This document shows positions 24,185 to 35,834 of a stretch of DNA of 64,000 bases, piece after piece. The notes under the pieces were generated by a model. The model worked only from the letters and a program-made list of their open reading frames with translations. It was not told the origin of the DNA and did not search any database. The DNA comes from Cervus elaphus (Eukaryota > Chordata > Mammalia > Artiodactyla > Cervidae). Where the stretch lies: assembly GCF_910594005.1 (NCBI RefSeq), contig NC_057826.1, forward strand, positions 84,627,163 to 84,691,162. Reading direction: 5' to 3'. A program made the translations under genes and the position numbers. Position 1 is the stretch's first letter; every line of letters starts with the position of its first letter.

Positions 24185-24424
24185 AACAGTAACTACTAGT
24201 ATTATCATCCTTTACAGATAAGACACTGGGGGATGAGAACGTGTTCAGGACCCCAGCAGTCTGAGTCCACAGTCTGGGCTGTTACTCCGCATCTCCTGGT
24301 GCACGTGTTCCAGGATAAGTCTCCCAAGGAGACCAGCTGCCCCTAGAATTCTGTGAGGGAGCAGTCCTCCCCCTGCCCTGTTCAGCTTGACTGCCCAACT
24401 CAGACACAGCATCCCCACTGTATC

Positions 24425-24840
24425 ATTAGCGTGCTAAGGCTACCACAACAGAAGACCGGAGGGTTCAACAACCTCCTAGTTCTGGAGGCTGCGAGTCCAG
24501 GGTCAAGGTGCCAGTGGAGCTGGTTTCTGGCGAGAGCTCTCCTCCTGGCTTGCAGACGGCCGCCTTCCCACTGCTTGCCACACACTCGGTGTCTCCTCCT
24601 CTTCTCATAAGGGAGTCAGTCCTAAGGATTAGGATCCCACCCGTATTACCTGTTGTTGTTCAGCCACTAAGCTGTGTCCGACTCTTTGAGACCCCATGAA
24701 CTGGAGCACGCCAGACTTATTACCCGGTTTAACCCTAAGAACCTCCTTCAAGGCACTACCTCCAAATTCGGTTCCGGCTTTAACATATGCATGGGGTGGG
24801 GAGCAGCACAATCAGTTCATAACACCTCTCTGTCCTGAGA
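24425..24840 (-). mobile_element. MLT1-type LTR (ERVL-MaLR), reversed
   Basis: The reversed MLT1 pattern is visible: CTAGTTCTGGAGGCTGCGAG, then GGGTCAAGGTGCCAG, CCTCTTCTCATAAGGGAGTC, and TTCATAACACC at the end. It is an ancient LTR with no internal genes, interrupted by a short Bov element. Confidence 0.7.
24651..24716 (-). mobile_element. Short Bov/BovB-end fragment nested in MLT1
   Basis: TGTTGTTGTTCAGCCACTAA through CACGCCAGA is the extreme 3' end of BovB-type elements in reverse. TATTACC lies on both sides (24644-24650 and about 24719-24725), marking a genuine 5'-truncated insertion. Confidence 0.75.
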
Positions 24841-25689
24841 AACACAGACTCCGGACATCTTCCAGGTGACTCTGCACTGCCCCGCAGCTCATCCTCCACG
24901 CAGGAGCTGCGCTCATCACACCTCACATTAGCATTGTCAAAGAGCAAGCTTTTTCTGACTAGATAATGATTATTTGGAGGTTGCAGGCAACCTTCACTCA
25001 TCTGTGCCCACCACCCCATTCATTCGTCTGACTCATGCATTCACTCTGTCGTCCACCAACTAGAAGCCAGGCCCTGTGTCAGCCCTGGGATTTCAGTGGT
25101 GCCCAGGATACAGTGACAACTGCATCCTAACAAAGCCAACCTGCCCACTTCTCCCTCCCACTCTACTCCCTAACCCCAGGCCGTCTCACAGCTCTCACCT
25201 CCTGTCCCAAACCCAGCCTGGGCAGGGGTTTCTTAACACCTTCCCGCTCAGAGGAAACAGATGGTGTTAATCCAATGGGACAGCCAACTGTTTCTAGGCA
25301 AGGGATCGCAAAGCTGTGTGTTACCTCCCAGAAAATAAAACTATGCATACCCCAACAAGGAAAATAAATGTGTGCTTGTAAGACTTGTACAAGCAGTCCC
25401 TTTTGCCCACAAAACAGGTTTGCTTCCACGAAGCATTTCTATTAGAAAACAGAGAGGAACTGCTTCTTGATGTTCTCGGAGAGGGAGAAGGTGGGCTTTG
25501 CTTACCTCACCAAATCTCCCTTCACTGAAGTAGAGAACCATGAAACTCACAGCCACCATCGTTCTCCCAGGAGGGGCAAAGGAGGGGAAACCTCAGTAGA
25601 CACAACAGTGGGACCCCCACCAACCAGGGCTACCTGGGAACCGCGGAGGTGACAGCTGGATCCTATTTAACTTGGTACATGAGAGGGAT
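24841..25689. other. Unique non-coding sequence
   Basis: No clear repeat or gene. 25040-25130 resembles a very old, unclassified repeat. Confidence 0.4.
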
Positions 25690-25902
25690 GTTGTTGTTGC
25701 TAAATCTCTAAGTCATGTCCAACTCTTTGTGACCCCATGGACTGTGGCCCACCAGGCTCCTCTGTTCATGGGATTTCCCAGGCAAAAATACTGGAGTGGG
25801 TTGCTATTTCCTTCTCCAGGGGATCTTGCTGACCCAGGGATAGAACCTGTATCTCTTGCATTGGCAGGTGAATTCTTTACCACTGAGCCACCTGGGAAGC
25901 CT
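25690..25902 (-). mobile_element. Bov-tA SINE, reversed, perfect target duplication
   Basis: Reversed Bov-tA with a (TTG)n-rich 3' tail. CATGAGAGGGAT is present at 25678-25689 and 25903-25914, a perfect 12-bp target duplication indicating recent insertion. Confidence 0.95.
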
Positions 25903-25989
25903 CATGAGAGGGATAGGCAGGGATTAAAGATGTATTACAAAGGGCAGTGGGAGCCTTTTCACTCTTCTTTTTCTTAGTGGCCTGAAATT

Positions 25990-26445
25990 CCTATATCAAG
26001 GCAAATAAAACATCTAGGTACAATGGATAAACAACAAAGATATAGTATAAAGCACAGGGAACTATATTCTATATCTGTAGTAATCTACAATGGAAAATGG
26101 GCTTCCTTGGTGGCTCAATCGGTAAACAGTCTGCCTGCTATGCAGGAGACTGCCTGCAATGCAGGAGATCTGGGTTTGATCCCTGGGTTGAGAAGATCCC
26201 CTGGAGAAGGAATTGGCAATCCACTCCAGTATTCTTGCCTGGGGAAATCCCAAGGACAGAGGAGTCTGGAGGGTTACGGTCCATGGGATCGCAAAAATTG
26301 GACACGACTTAGCAACTAAACCACCACCATAATGGAAAAGAATCTGAAAAAGAATAGATATTTATGTATAATGGGATCACTTTGCTGAACACTGGAAACA
26401 CTGTAAATCAACTGTACACCAATACCTCAACTAAAAACAGAAACC
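25990..26445 (+). mobile_element. Ruminant L1 3' UTR, split by a Bov-tA
   Basis: AAAGCACAGGGAACTATATT and CAATGGAAAA before the SINE, then AATCTGAAAAAGAATAG and CTGTAAATCAACTGTACACC after it. This is the L1 3' UTR common in artiodactyls. Confidence 0.8.
26098..26330 (+). mobile_element. Bov-tA SINE nested in L1
   Basis: Full forward Bov-tA with a local duplication of the TGCAGGAGA block. It is flanked by AATGGAAAA at 26089-26097 and 26331-26339. Confidence 0.95.
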
Positions 26446-26594
26446 ATCCAAGTACAACGCAAGTGTGTGCTTGGGGTCAGACCCTAATTTGGGCCAAATA
26501 CCCCAATTACTCCAACGCTCTCCTTCCCTTGTTCCCTTCCACAGTACCAAGTGGCCTTAACTGAAAAAACTGGAACTATTTTAATTTTTTAATC

Positions 26595-27265
26595 ACACAC
26601 ACAAAAATGCTTGCCAGAGTGGCCTTTGTAAAATCTAAACCTGATATCATTCCCCAGCACAGTGCGCAGTTCGCTCCCTGCCCTCAGATCAAGGCCATGG
26701 TCCTTGCAAATTGGATTCTGATGGCCTCTTTGGCCCCACCATGATACACTTATGGCCTCACCACGCTTAATTTCTTTCTGTTCCTCAAAGCCTTTGCTTC
26801 TCTCTTCCTGGCCTTTGCACATGCCAAGCCGCTGTTTACTCTGGTCATCCTTCCCAACTGTCTGCTTGGCCAAATCCTCCTCCTCCTGGCCTCTGCTTCA
26901 GTGCCCTCGAAGTCCCCTGAGTTGCATTAGTTGCTCCTCCCCGGGGTGCCTAACCCCCCCAACCCACATGCTACCCTCATCCTGTAATAGCTGCCCCACC
27001 CCCACATCACCCTTGGCTGTAAGCTTCACGCAGACCTGGGCCTCTACCACATTCACACTTCATCCTCAGGGCCTTCTCAAAGGCAGCACCCAGGCAGAGC
27101 TCAGGGGGTGCTGCATGAACGAAATGGTCCAGTGAGAGGTGGGCCCCTCAACCCCGCGGTGCCCACCCCCCCACCCAGTCCCAGAGGCCAGGGCCTGTAT
27201 CTTGTCCATTTCTGCATGGCCAGGCACATAGCGGATGCTCAAGAATGTCTGCTGAACCAAGGGGA
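26595..27265 (-). repeat. L2 3' end, reversed, long copy
   Basis: Reversed L2 sequence in order: ATCATTCCCCAGCACAG, CTTTGCACATGCCAAGCCGC, a cytosine-rich middle, then GGCCAGGGCCTGTATCTTGT and GGCACATAGCGGATGCTCAA. About 670 bp, one of the longest L2 tails here. Confidence 0.65.
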
Positions 27266-27941
27266 GTGGGTATGGAGGAGGAAGAGAAAACTCAGCTTTG
27301 GATAGATGCTCAGATCTCTACTTCTGTCTGCCAGCTGTCCACACACCCACATACCTGCACACCACCCCAGTCTCCTCAACGGAGACCCACACACATCACG
27401 AGTGCCACTGGCTGGGAGGTGTCCTGTCCCCTTTAATTAAAAGTCAGACCGGCAGCCTCCTCCCTGCTCATTCCTCTCTCTCCAGGTCATTTCTGAAGAT
27501 TGAGAATCAGCAGGACAGCTGAGAGGGAGGTGGGGTGGATGTGGAGAAATTGCTGGGTTTGTATCTCTGCCTTACAACCCTCCTCCCACATAAAACAACT
27601 TTCCTGTGGGTGACCAGGCCCAGAGATGGCAGTGCCAGGGGCCTGGGGGCTGAGGGCCGGGCCAGGACTGTCCCTTGTTGCTGTTTTCATTTCCTCAAGT
27701 CTCCTTTCCTTTTCCACTCCTTCCTCACAGGCCCAATTTTAGGGGATCCCCTTCCTTCCTCCTCAGGTGGGTAAGGCAAAGTGCCTGGCCTGGGGCCACT
27801 ACCCACAGTTACAGAGGCAGGAGGGTCACTGAAGGTCCTGGGAGCCACATCAACAAGAAGCTCCTGATCTGAACCCTGGGGTGGGATTGAAGGTAGAGAA
27901 AGGCTGCTAGCAAAGACCCCTTTCTCCTTCAAGCTGAGCTT
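27266..27941. other. Unique non-coding sequence
   Basis: No repeat or gene was recognised. Pyrimidine-rich at 27670-27770. Confidence 0.4.
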
Positions 27942-28070
27942 TGGAGAAGGAAATGGTAACCCACTCCAGTATTCTTGCCTGGAAAATCCCGTGGATGGAG
28001 AAGTCTGGTAGGCTACAGTCCATGGGGTCGCAAAGAGTTGGACACGACTGAGCGACTTCACTCACTCACT
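27942..28070 (+). mobile_element. Single Bov-A unit
   Basis: GAGAAGGAAATGGTAACCCA through GACACGACTGAGCGAC followed by (CACT)n. It is half of a BOV-A2. Confidence 0.9.
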
Positions 28071-28352
28071 CCTCCAAAGAGGAAGGTGGGGGCTTACTGT
28101 GTTAGAGGAGCTTGTCACCTGGCATGAAGCAAAGCTGGTATGTACTTGGCTAAGTCCACTTCTGGGCAGACTGTGTTGAAAAGCATCCCGGAGGCACAAA
28201 CCAAGCACAGTGGCAAAACAGGACTGGGAGAGAGGCAGACATTCCAGGAAGGCCTCCTGGAGGAGGTGGCATTTGAGTCAGGCCTCCAAGGGGAAGGGTA
28301 ACCTCCACATTTTAGAAAGATTTGCAAAGCAAACAGCACTTAAACCACTGGA

Positions 28353-28354
<2 letters not shown>

Positions 28355-28392
<38 letters not shown>
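28355..28392. repeat. (TG)19 microsatellite
   Basis: Nineteen uninterrupted TG units, then CGTGTA. Confidence 0.95.
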
Positions 28393-28397
<5 letters not shown>

Positions 28398-28659
28398 ATT
28401 TTAGATGAAAGGTATTTGTTTGTGGGGGAAGGGAAGCCCCTGGCCCGTAATGGGGCTGTAGGATCATGTGTGAGTATATTTTATCCCTGCAGCACTGGGA
28501 GGAATTATGGACCACACCACAGGGGGCTGGGCAGCTCCTTCAGAGGCTGCTTCCATCACCTCTCCTCAGCCCAGATCCTTTCTGGAGAGGCCCCTGCCAA
28601 GCAGCAGGGACAGCAGCAATCCATGCAGAGAGGTGGGAGGGGGACCCTTGAGCCAGTCT

Positions 28660-28830
28660 CCAAGGATGCAGTTCATTAGGACGCATCCTCTGTTGCCATG
28701 GTGATCCCCAGCCCACAGAGCCAGGCTAATAGTTCCTGAATTCACTCAGGCCTCGAGCACAATTAGACAAGATGGATTTTCGAGTTGGAGCATAATGAGA
28801 CCCGGACGTCCGGAAAGCATATGGCAGCCT
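28660..28830. promoter_or_regulatory. Candidate intronic enhancer with X-box-like site
   Basis: A repeat-free patch containing GTTGCCATGGTGAT (28692-28705, close to the RFX X-box), and homeobox-type cores TTCATTAGG, CACAATTAGAC and CATAATGAG within 130 bp. The motif clustering is seen. The enhancer role is inference, and conservation cannot be tested here. Confidence 0.3.
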
Positions 28831-30809
28831 CCCAGGGGACAGCGGAGCCCCGGGAGAGCACACTCCTGTCACAAGGCCACCAGGCCATTGCCTCTCGTGG
28901 GCAGGAGGTCTGGGAGGCATTGGGGAGCACTTCCCTTCCTTTAGAATTCTTCAAGGACAGCACAGCCTCTGTCTGAGCAGCACTGGGCGATGCGAGAAAG
29001 GAAAAATAAGCTTTCCATATCTGTCCCCAGCCCTTCAGGGGACAGGTTTGGGAGGCTTTATTCTGCATACTCTGATAAGTTTGCCAACAAACACATCTCA
29101 CATGGCTGCAGCTGTGCTGTATGCACAGAATAGATCCTCGTATCCATGCAAAAACATAGAAAAGTCATTCAAAATTCTCTACTGGAACATACACGGGGCC
29201 AGGCACAAGACACACATCATGGGGTCTGGGGCACCGCATGCTACTCCCCACTCAGGGCACAGGGCTTACCCTCTGGCAGGGGAGACGGGGTGTGTTCAGC
29301 GAGAACCATTTCAACACAGCAGTGACATGAGAAGGATGGAGTCTGGAGTGAGGAGAGATCAGAGAAGGCTTCCTGGAGTAGGTGACATTTTGGCTGGGCC
29401 TTGAAAGCAGGGATCAAGAGATCTTTTGAGTAGAGACAGAGCAGAAAAGCACAAGTTGAGTTTGGGGCAGCTAGCAGACCAGCGTGGCTGGAGGGCAGGG
29501 TCAGGGCAGAAGGAAGCTAAAGAAGACTGCTACCCAGGTTGATAGGACCCCACTCCACGCTCCCCTAATCCAGGGAAGCCCCAGACCCTCTTTGGGCCTG
29601 AACCCAGGACAGGCTCCCAGCGAGGCAGCCCAGGTTTCATCCCTATCAGTTTTCCTCTAGCAGCATCACCCGTCCAGGCCATCAGAAGTTTTGGTCAGCA
29701 TCAAAACTCTTTTCTGACAAGTCTCCTGCACAAACCCCTCAGTGTTCTAAACACAGACCAGCCCCTTGGTGCCCAGCAGAGACAGGGGAAGGGAGGGGGA
29801 GAGTTACGGTCTGCTGTAGGTTCAGAAGTAGGGAGGACGGACTTGGGGAAGGAAGACAGCTGCAGAGAGGGGCAACCCGGGCATGGCCGGCTCCGGGGAG
29901 GGATGTTTACCAGGGGCTTTCCCTCTAGGGTACCAAGCTCCCCGGGATTCTTGAAGGTTCAGGCTTTTTAGAAGGCAGGGATACAACTCTCCTGGATTAC
30001 CACCTTTGGATCCATTTTTTTCCCAGGAGGTTGCTATTAGCAAAAATCACTGACCCTGTATGACAGAGAAGCAGAGATGGCAAAGCGTCCTGTTGATTCT
30101 GTCTCCTCCAACTCGCTTCCAATCTCTCTGGCCAGGAACCCAGCTCAGTTCCCCAATTCCGGCTGGCTGCCACCCTTCTTCTCCCAGGGCTGCCCACAAA
30201 GCCCAAGGCACTGAGCTTCAGCCTCTGAGAGATCTGATTTTCTAAATCCGAAAATGCTGTCTGAGCCAAGTCTGGGGAACAAGCGAGATGGTCTGGTTGA
30301 GGGGGGCTGAACCTGGGACACAGAACTGCTGACCAAAGCAGCCTCCTCCTGGGTTTCTCAGGCACCCCTGCTCCCCCACTGACTTCCACCTCTCAGGCGT
30401 CTCCAGGGACTCAACAACCTCCAGAACCTCACCTCAAGTCCTGTCTCCCCTCCAGCCCTCACTGTTCCACTTGGCCAGCTCAGGCCTTTTGCTTGGACCA
30501 TCACAATGGCCCCCCAAGGGTCTGCTGCCCTTGAGCCCACAGAAACCACTGGGCCCCCGGGGGAGGAGCAGGGACAGAGTCAGAGCTGGGACAGAATGTC
30601 TGCCCGTGCCCCCCTCTGGCCTGGGTCACCTCAGTGACTCCGGAGAGGCCTCTGTGTTCCATAGCAACGAAAGGGCTTTTTGTTTGGTCCTTTTCTTTAA
30701 ATGGGACGGAAACAATTCAGGGAGAAGCTATTGGTAAAATGGAATGCTTCTGAGGGACTAAAGAGCCAGGCAGAGGCATGGGCTCTGGGCTGCATGAAGG
30801 ATGGGACAG
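28831..30809. other. Unique, GC-rich non-coding sequence
   Basis: No SINE insertion for about 2 kb. A second, weaker X-box-like site in reverse lies at 30655-30669 (CCATAGCAACG). No gene was recognised in frames up to 130 codons. Confidence 0.4.
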
Positions 30810-31025
30810 AATCTTTGCTCTGTCTCGGTTTACAAGTGTGTGATCTTGGGCATATTACTTAACCCCTCTGAGCTTCAGTAACCTCATCCACAAAATGGAC
30901 ATAACAGTAGCACCTACACCGCCCCCCCATCCCTGTGCCTCATGGAGTGTTGAAAGGATGATATAATATGCACATAAAACAGCACAGTCCCTGGATCATG
31001 GCTGGCACTGAGCAAGCATCTCTTC
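30810..31025 (+). repeat. MIR SINE
   Basis: Forward MIR: GTGTGATCTTGGGCATATTA, CTCTGAGCTTCAGTAACCTC, CTGGCACTGAGCAAGC. Confidence 0.8.
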
Positions 31026-31169
31026 TTAGTATTTTGTTACTGGTGAACGCAGTCCTACAGCATCTCCCTTGCCACTCAAACCTGGGCCAGCCCAGAACAG
31101 ACATGCCCAGCAGCCAGCAAAGCATCAGTACCGCGTCCCTCGGTCGTTTCTCCTTGACCTGGGAAGGCA

Positions 31170-31290
31170 GGGCCTCTTAATTGCTCTTTGGTTTTACTCA
31201 ATTTGAAGTGAGCTGGACACCAATTCCCTGCAGGAAAAAATAAATATGCTTCTGCTCAAAATACTAATGAGGCTGGAGGCGAGGTGAGGC
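31170..31290. promoter_or_regulatory. Candidate AT-rich regulatory island
   Basis: CTCTTAATTGCTCTTTGG, TTTTACTCAATTTGAAG, AAATAAATATGC and ATACTAATGAGG are packed in 120 bp within GC-rich, repeat-free DNA. The AT-core clusters resemble conserved enhancers. Function is inferred only. Confidence 0.25.
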
Positions 31291-31856
31291 TGGCAGGGGA
31301 GGGTGGCCCCTGAGCACTTCCGCCAAGTCCTGCTGGCCCCTCGGGAGGATGAGGCCCAGTTTGGAGCACCCTCGAGAGGTCAGGAGCAATGGGAAGCTCT
31401 GGTTTCACTTCACAAGCCCCAGATCAAGGCTAAGCTGGCTCAGGTGACCCAGGGAAGGGGTGTGAGAAGCCCACCGTGGTGATGCCCATGGATTTGTGAT
31501 CCAGCACTTCTCTAGGGGCGCTTTAGGAATACCCTGGCTGTCTTCCTCTCCTCATAACCAGACCCCAAGGCCTGGAGATTCTTCTTCCTGTTCCCACTGT
31601 CTCTGCTCCGGTTCAGACCCTCACCATTGCCATCAGCCTTTCCCTCTCCTGCCTGTCCTCCCCTGAGTGGGCATTCAGTCAGTCAGTCAACAAACAATAG
31701 TGAGCAGGAAGCCCGTGCCAGCCTGAGGGAGGCAGGAGGACTCGGGGGGACCCAGGCCCAGCTTCGCCCTCCTTTCTGACCTCCCCCCTCACACGCCTCC
31801 AGACAAAAGCCTCATAGCTACGCCTTGAGTGGAGGGTAGCCCCTCCTCAGAGCCTT
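31291..31856. other. Unique non-coding sequence
   Basis: A small (CAGT)n patch at 31676-31689. No gene. Confidence 0.4.
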
Positions 31857-32068
31857 TGAGGTGCTTAGTCTCTCAGTCGTGTTCTTCTCTTTGAGACCTC
31901 ATGGACTGTAGCCTGCCAGGCTCTTCTGTCCGTAGAGATTTTCCAGGCAAGAATACAGGAGTGGGTTGTATGCCCTCCTCCAGGGAATCTTCCCAATCCA
32001 AGGATCAAACCCAGGTCTCCCGCATTGCAGACGGATTCTTTACCATCTGAGCCACCAGGAAGCCCCCC
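31857..32068 (-). mobile_element. Bov-tA SINE, reversed
   Basis: GGTGCTTAGTCTCTCAGTCG to GAGCCACCAGGAAGCCC. CAGAGCCT flanks both sides (31848-31855 and 32069-32076). Confidence 0.92.
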
Positions 32069-32159
32069 AGAGCCTAGGAACTCTCTGTTCTCTCAGCCAG
32101 AAAGATCTTCCCAGATTCCACACGGCTCCTCCTCCTCTCCTTCCACTCTGGGCCCCCAT

Positions 32160-32890
32160 GTCACCGTTTCAGAGCTGCTCCGCCTAAAGCAGTCCCTCCC
32201 ATCGCTCTGCCCCCTGACCCCACTGCATTTTTCCTCACAGCATTTACTACCACCTGACATCTTAATATTTATGTATTTGTGTTCTGTCCTGTGTCCCCGC
32301 CCTCCAGGGCCAGTCCCCTGAGGGCAGGGACTTTTTTCTGTTTTGTTCACCTATGTGGATGTGTCCCACCATCTAGAACAGTGGCTGGCACAGTACGTGC
32401 TTAATGGATGTTTACTGTTGTGGAATCGAAGGACTCGATCACGTCTCTTTCCCATGTACAACTCATGCACAACTCACCACGGCATCCAGCTTTGCCCCCC
32501 CTCCCCACCTTCCCAGCTCCTGACCATCCACACTCCAACCTCCCTGGACAACCTGGAAGCTCTAGAACATCTCGGGAGTGACCTTGTCTTGTTTTTAACT
32601 CATGCTCTGCTTCCCCTCCTCCACCCTTTCCCAAATCTTACTCAACCTCCAAAGTCAGACTCAAAACACCACCTCCCCTCGGAAGCCTCGTCCAGTCTCC
32701 CAGGGCTCTGTGGCTTTCAGGACCTGCTTTCAGCACTGCCCCAAACACTCCTTCAGTGTCTGTGTCTGTCTCGCAGGCAGAAGTCAACTTCCTTAAAGGC
32801 TGGGGAGATGGGTCCCTTCTGTGCATCCCCAGCCCACACGGTGCCTGGTATGAGCAGGTGCTTAGTGGATGGTCATTTGCATTAAGATTC
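32160..32890 (-). repeat. Two reversed L2 tails
   Basis: 32180-32415 (CAGTCCCCTGAGGGCAGGGA, GTACGTGCTTAATGGATG) and 32530-32885 (CTCCAAAGTCAGACTCAAAA, GGTGCCTGGTATGAGCAGGT) are both reversed L2 3' ends. The 180-codon plus frame across them is an artefact. Confidence 0.6.
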
Positions 32891-34340
32891 AGATTGTTCT
32901 AATGATAAAAACTGTTATTAACTACTATCTCTTTACAAGGTCCACCATGGGAGACAGAACAACAAGCCAGCCCCAGAGCTGAGAACAGAAGCCCAGCCTC
33001 AGGGGCCAAACTAAGGGCAGGAATCCAGGTTCCCTGAGTGTGGACAGCAGATAATCTGAGGCCAGCCACGAGGCTCGGGCACGCAGCCACAGACTTCCAC
33101 ATCTGAAGACAAGGCTGGTCCCACTGTCAGGGGGAATTGCTGCCTGCAACTCCCAGGGGATGTAAACCGGACACCCCCGTCCCTTTCCTGGGAGGAAATC
33201 CTGCCAGCATTCTCAGGGACGTGGGACAGCAGGGCTGAGCTGAAGGAGGAAGGGGGGCAGGGCCGTAGGATGGGCCTGGGTCCTAGAGCCCTCCCGCCAG
33301 CCTGACCCCATCCACAGCTGAGGCTACCAACCGCACTCAGTGCTGCTCCTGGCCAGTTCTCTGGCCCGGAACACTGGATAGCTGGGACTTTTGCAGAGCA
33401 CAGTGCTCCCTACACCCCTTTCTACCTCTCCATTGCTTCAGAGCAAGCCCACTCCATAGCTCATCTGACTCTCCAAACACTATCAAGGGCCAAATAGGAT
33501 TGATACCCCCAGAGAGGTTAAGCAAATTGCATAAGGTCACACAGCATTTTGAGGCAAAGCCCAGAATAAAAACTAGGCTGAGATTTCAGCTGTTATTTGG
33601 AGTCACCAGGAAAGCAAGTGCTGAAGGGCTTTACTGGGCTGGAGGCAGGAAATTGAGAGGGCTTCATCACCTCCAGAAATCCTACCCCACTTTCTTCTGC
33701 AAGTACACAGTCTGGCTTCAAACCCAAAGAAATTCCATCTCTGCTCACTGACTCTCAGACTCGGGAAGCGGCCTATTCCCTGTGACTTCTTCCTTGGAGG
33801 ATGCATTAAATAAACAGAGACCCTTTCTCATTTTTCTCCATAAATATTTCAGGAGACTTAAGAAACAAACAGATCTGTGTTTGATCTGCTGGCCACTCAG
33901 AAATGGGGGCTCCTCTATCCCAGGCAGGACCGTCAAACTGTCCCCAGGGATTACAGTGTCCACCAGGCCATGGGAAAGACAAGATGGTGGGGACAGCCAC
34001 CTTCTTACAGGGGCTCTTCACCTGGGTCAGGGAACCTGCTGGGAGCTGGAGAGCAGAGCCCAGTTTTTACCAGAAACACTCCTCCCCTCACTGCCTGCCA
34101 TTCCTTTGCTCAGAATCTGTTGTTTTGGGGGACACTTCAATCACTGCTGCCCAAGACCACATCACAGGGCACATGGGGTTCCACACAGACAGGCACCACC
34201 TACGGGGAAGGGGATGCAAAGCCTCTCAGAACAGGTGAACCGCAGTCAGGCTGGAGACCTCGGCAACTTAGCAGGCCAGTTTCCCCTTAAGACTTCCCCA
34301 AACAGTCCTTTTGTTTATTGATTCAAATGCTCATGGAGTA
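32891..34340. other. Mostly unique, one MIR fragment
   Basis: 33495-33580 is a reversed MIR piece (GAGAGGTTAAGCAAATTGC, AAGGTCACACAGC). Frames of 137-179 codons at 33782-34321 have no domain and no coding support. Confidence 0.45.
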
Positions 34341-34344
34341 CATT

Positions 34345-34690
34345 ATTCTTGGGCCCGGAACATTCAGCGGCTCCCCAGTGCTGACAGGATTCTGACTTCT
34401 CGGGCTGTCATTTCCTGCGCTTCCCAGTTTCGCCCCATCCCAGCCTCCCGACCACCTCTCCCTTCCCAAGTCACACTCCGCACTCCAGTTAACCTGGCTC
34501 CTCCTCTCCCCCAGGAGTCCTTCCCTTTCCTAAACGCTGTTCTGTCCATGCCTTCTCTTCTCTCTCATTGTCTTCTCTTGCCCTTCTCAGGGTGGTGCAC
34601 GGGCCACCTCCTCCGTGAAGCCCTTCTGAATCAGCCCACACCACAGTGATCCCGCCCCTCCCAGGCGCTCCTTCCTGGTTCGCCGCCCAC
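34345..34690 (-). repeat. L2 fragment, reversed
   Basis: GGGCCACCTCCTCCGTGAAG and CTTCTGAATCAGCCCAC match the reversed L2 interior. Confidence 0.5.
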
Positions 34691-35312
34691 ACTGCCTCCC
34701 CGGGGACAGCTCCTGTGACATGCTCACGTGTGAGGGCTTATCATTTCAATTCAGTTACAAGTGTCTATAGAGCCAGGCTCTAGCTTCTGTTTCACCCAGG
34801 GGTCTGAGGGTGAGAGCTGAATCTGGATAGGTCTCCTCCAGCAGGACACTCGGCTCTGAAGAAATCTTGATGCCCAGACCCTAGCTCCCAGAGAATCTGA
34901 TTCTGTTGTTCTGGGGGTGGGGGAGTAGGGAGGACCAACTACATAATTTGGTCCTCTTGATGAAAAATTATAAAGAATTTTAAGACAGGATCAGCAGAAC
35001 ATTAAATCAGGCATTGCACAGGTCACACACCTGTTGATACTGACCCTGAGGAAAAGCATATAAACCTCCCCAGGAGATCTGCAGCCAGCATGGAGAATCA
35101 CCGCTAATGACAACGAGGAGCCACTGAAGGTTCTGCACCTCTGGGTCCCAAGACAGTACATGCATCTGTGTGTCCTCCACCTCTGCAAACCTGGGCTGCC
35201 TGGGGCCCGAGCAAATATTTGTAGAGTGAATGAATAAATGAATGGATGGAGAGAGATGGAGCTTGAACCAGAAAGCCGAGAAAGGATCTTTTTTCCATTA
35301 AAAAGTAAATGT
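34691..35312. other. Unique sequence with MER5A trace
   Basis: 34865-34920 (CCAGACCCTAGCTCCCAGAG, AATCTGATTCTG) resembles MER5A. 35195-35250 ends with a (GAAT)n-like L2 tail. No gene. Confidence 0.4.
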
Positions 35313-35383
35313 ATTAAATATTAATGCTTTATTATTAATAAATAGAATATTTTATATAATAAAACCAAGCATTAATATTTTAA
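35313..35383. repeat. AT-rich inverted repeat (hairpin/cruciform candidate)
   Basis: AAATATTAATGCTT at 35316-35329 and its exact reverse complement at 35367-35380 are separated by 37 bp. TATTAT and ATAATA just inside can pair further across a small bulge. The surrounding 180 bp is over 75% A+T, in contrast to GC-rich neighbours. Confidence 0.7.
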
Positions 35384-35582
35384 CATTCACATATTTAAAT
35401 ATATCCAACATGCCTATAGTACGAAAATCTGAAGCGTTCAGCTTGAAAATTTTTTACACATTCACCTAACCACCATTTCAGAAGGTTCTCTTGTGCCCTA
35501 TCCCAGTTAATTCTACTCCTCATCCCCAACCAGCTCAGCACTCAAAACTAGACAGAATTTTCATCAAAGAAGGACTCTCTTG

Positions 35583-35699
35583 GACTTTCCTGGTGGTACA
35601 GTGGTTAAGACTCTGCGCTTCCAATGCCAGCGGCACAGGTTCAGTCTGTGGTCAGGGAACTAAAATCCTATATGCAACGTACAGTGGCCAAAAAAAAAA
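35583..35699 (+). mobile_element. CHR-type SINE
   Basis: Head ACTTTCCTGGTGGTACAGTG, GGTTCAGTCTGTGGTCAGGG, A11 tail. AGAAGGACTCTCT and AGAAGGGCTCTCT flank it as a target duplication with one difference. Confidence 0.92.
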
Positions 35700-35834
35700 A
35701 GAAGGGCTCTCTGGCAGAAGCAGCACAGGGGAGGGTGTACTAAAGAGACAAGGAAGAGGCTGACTCATAAAATTCCCTTCATTGTGTGCCGAGGACTGAT
35801 ATTCATACCAAATGGGAGGGGGCAGGCACAAAGG

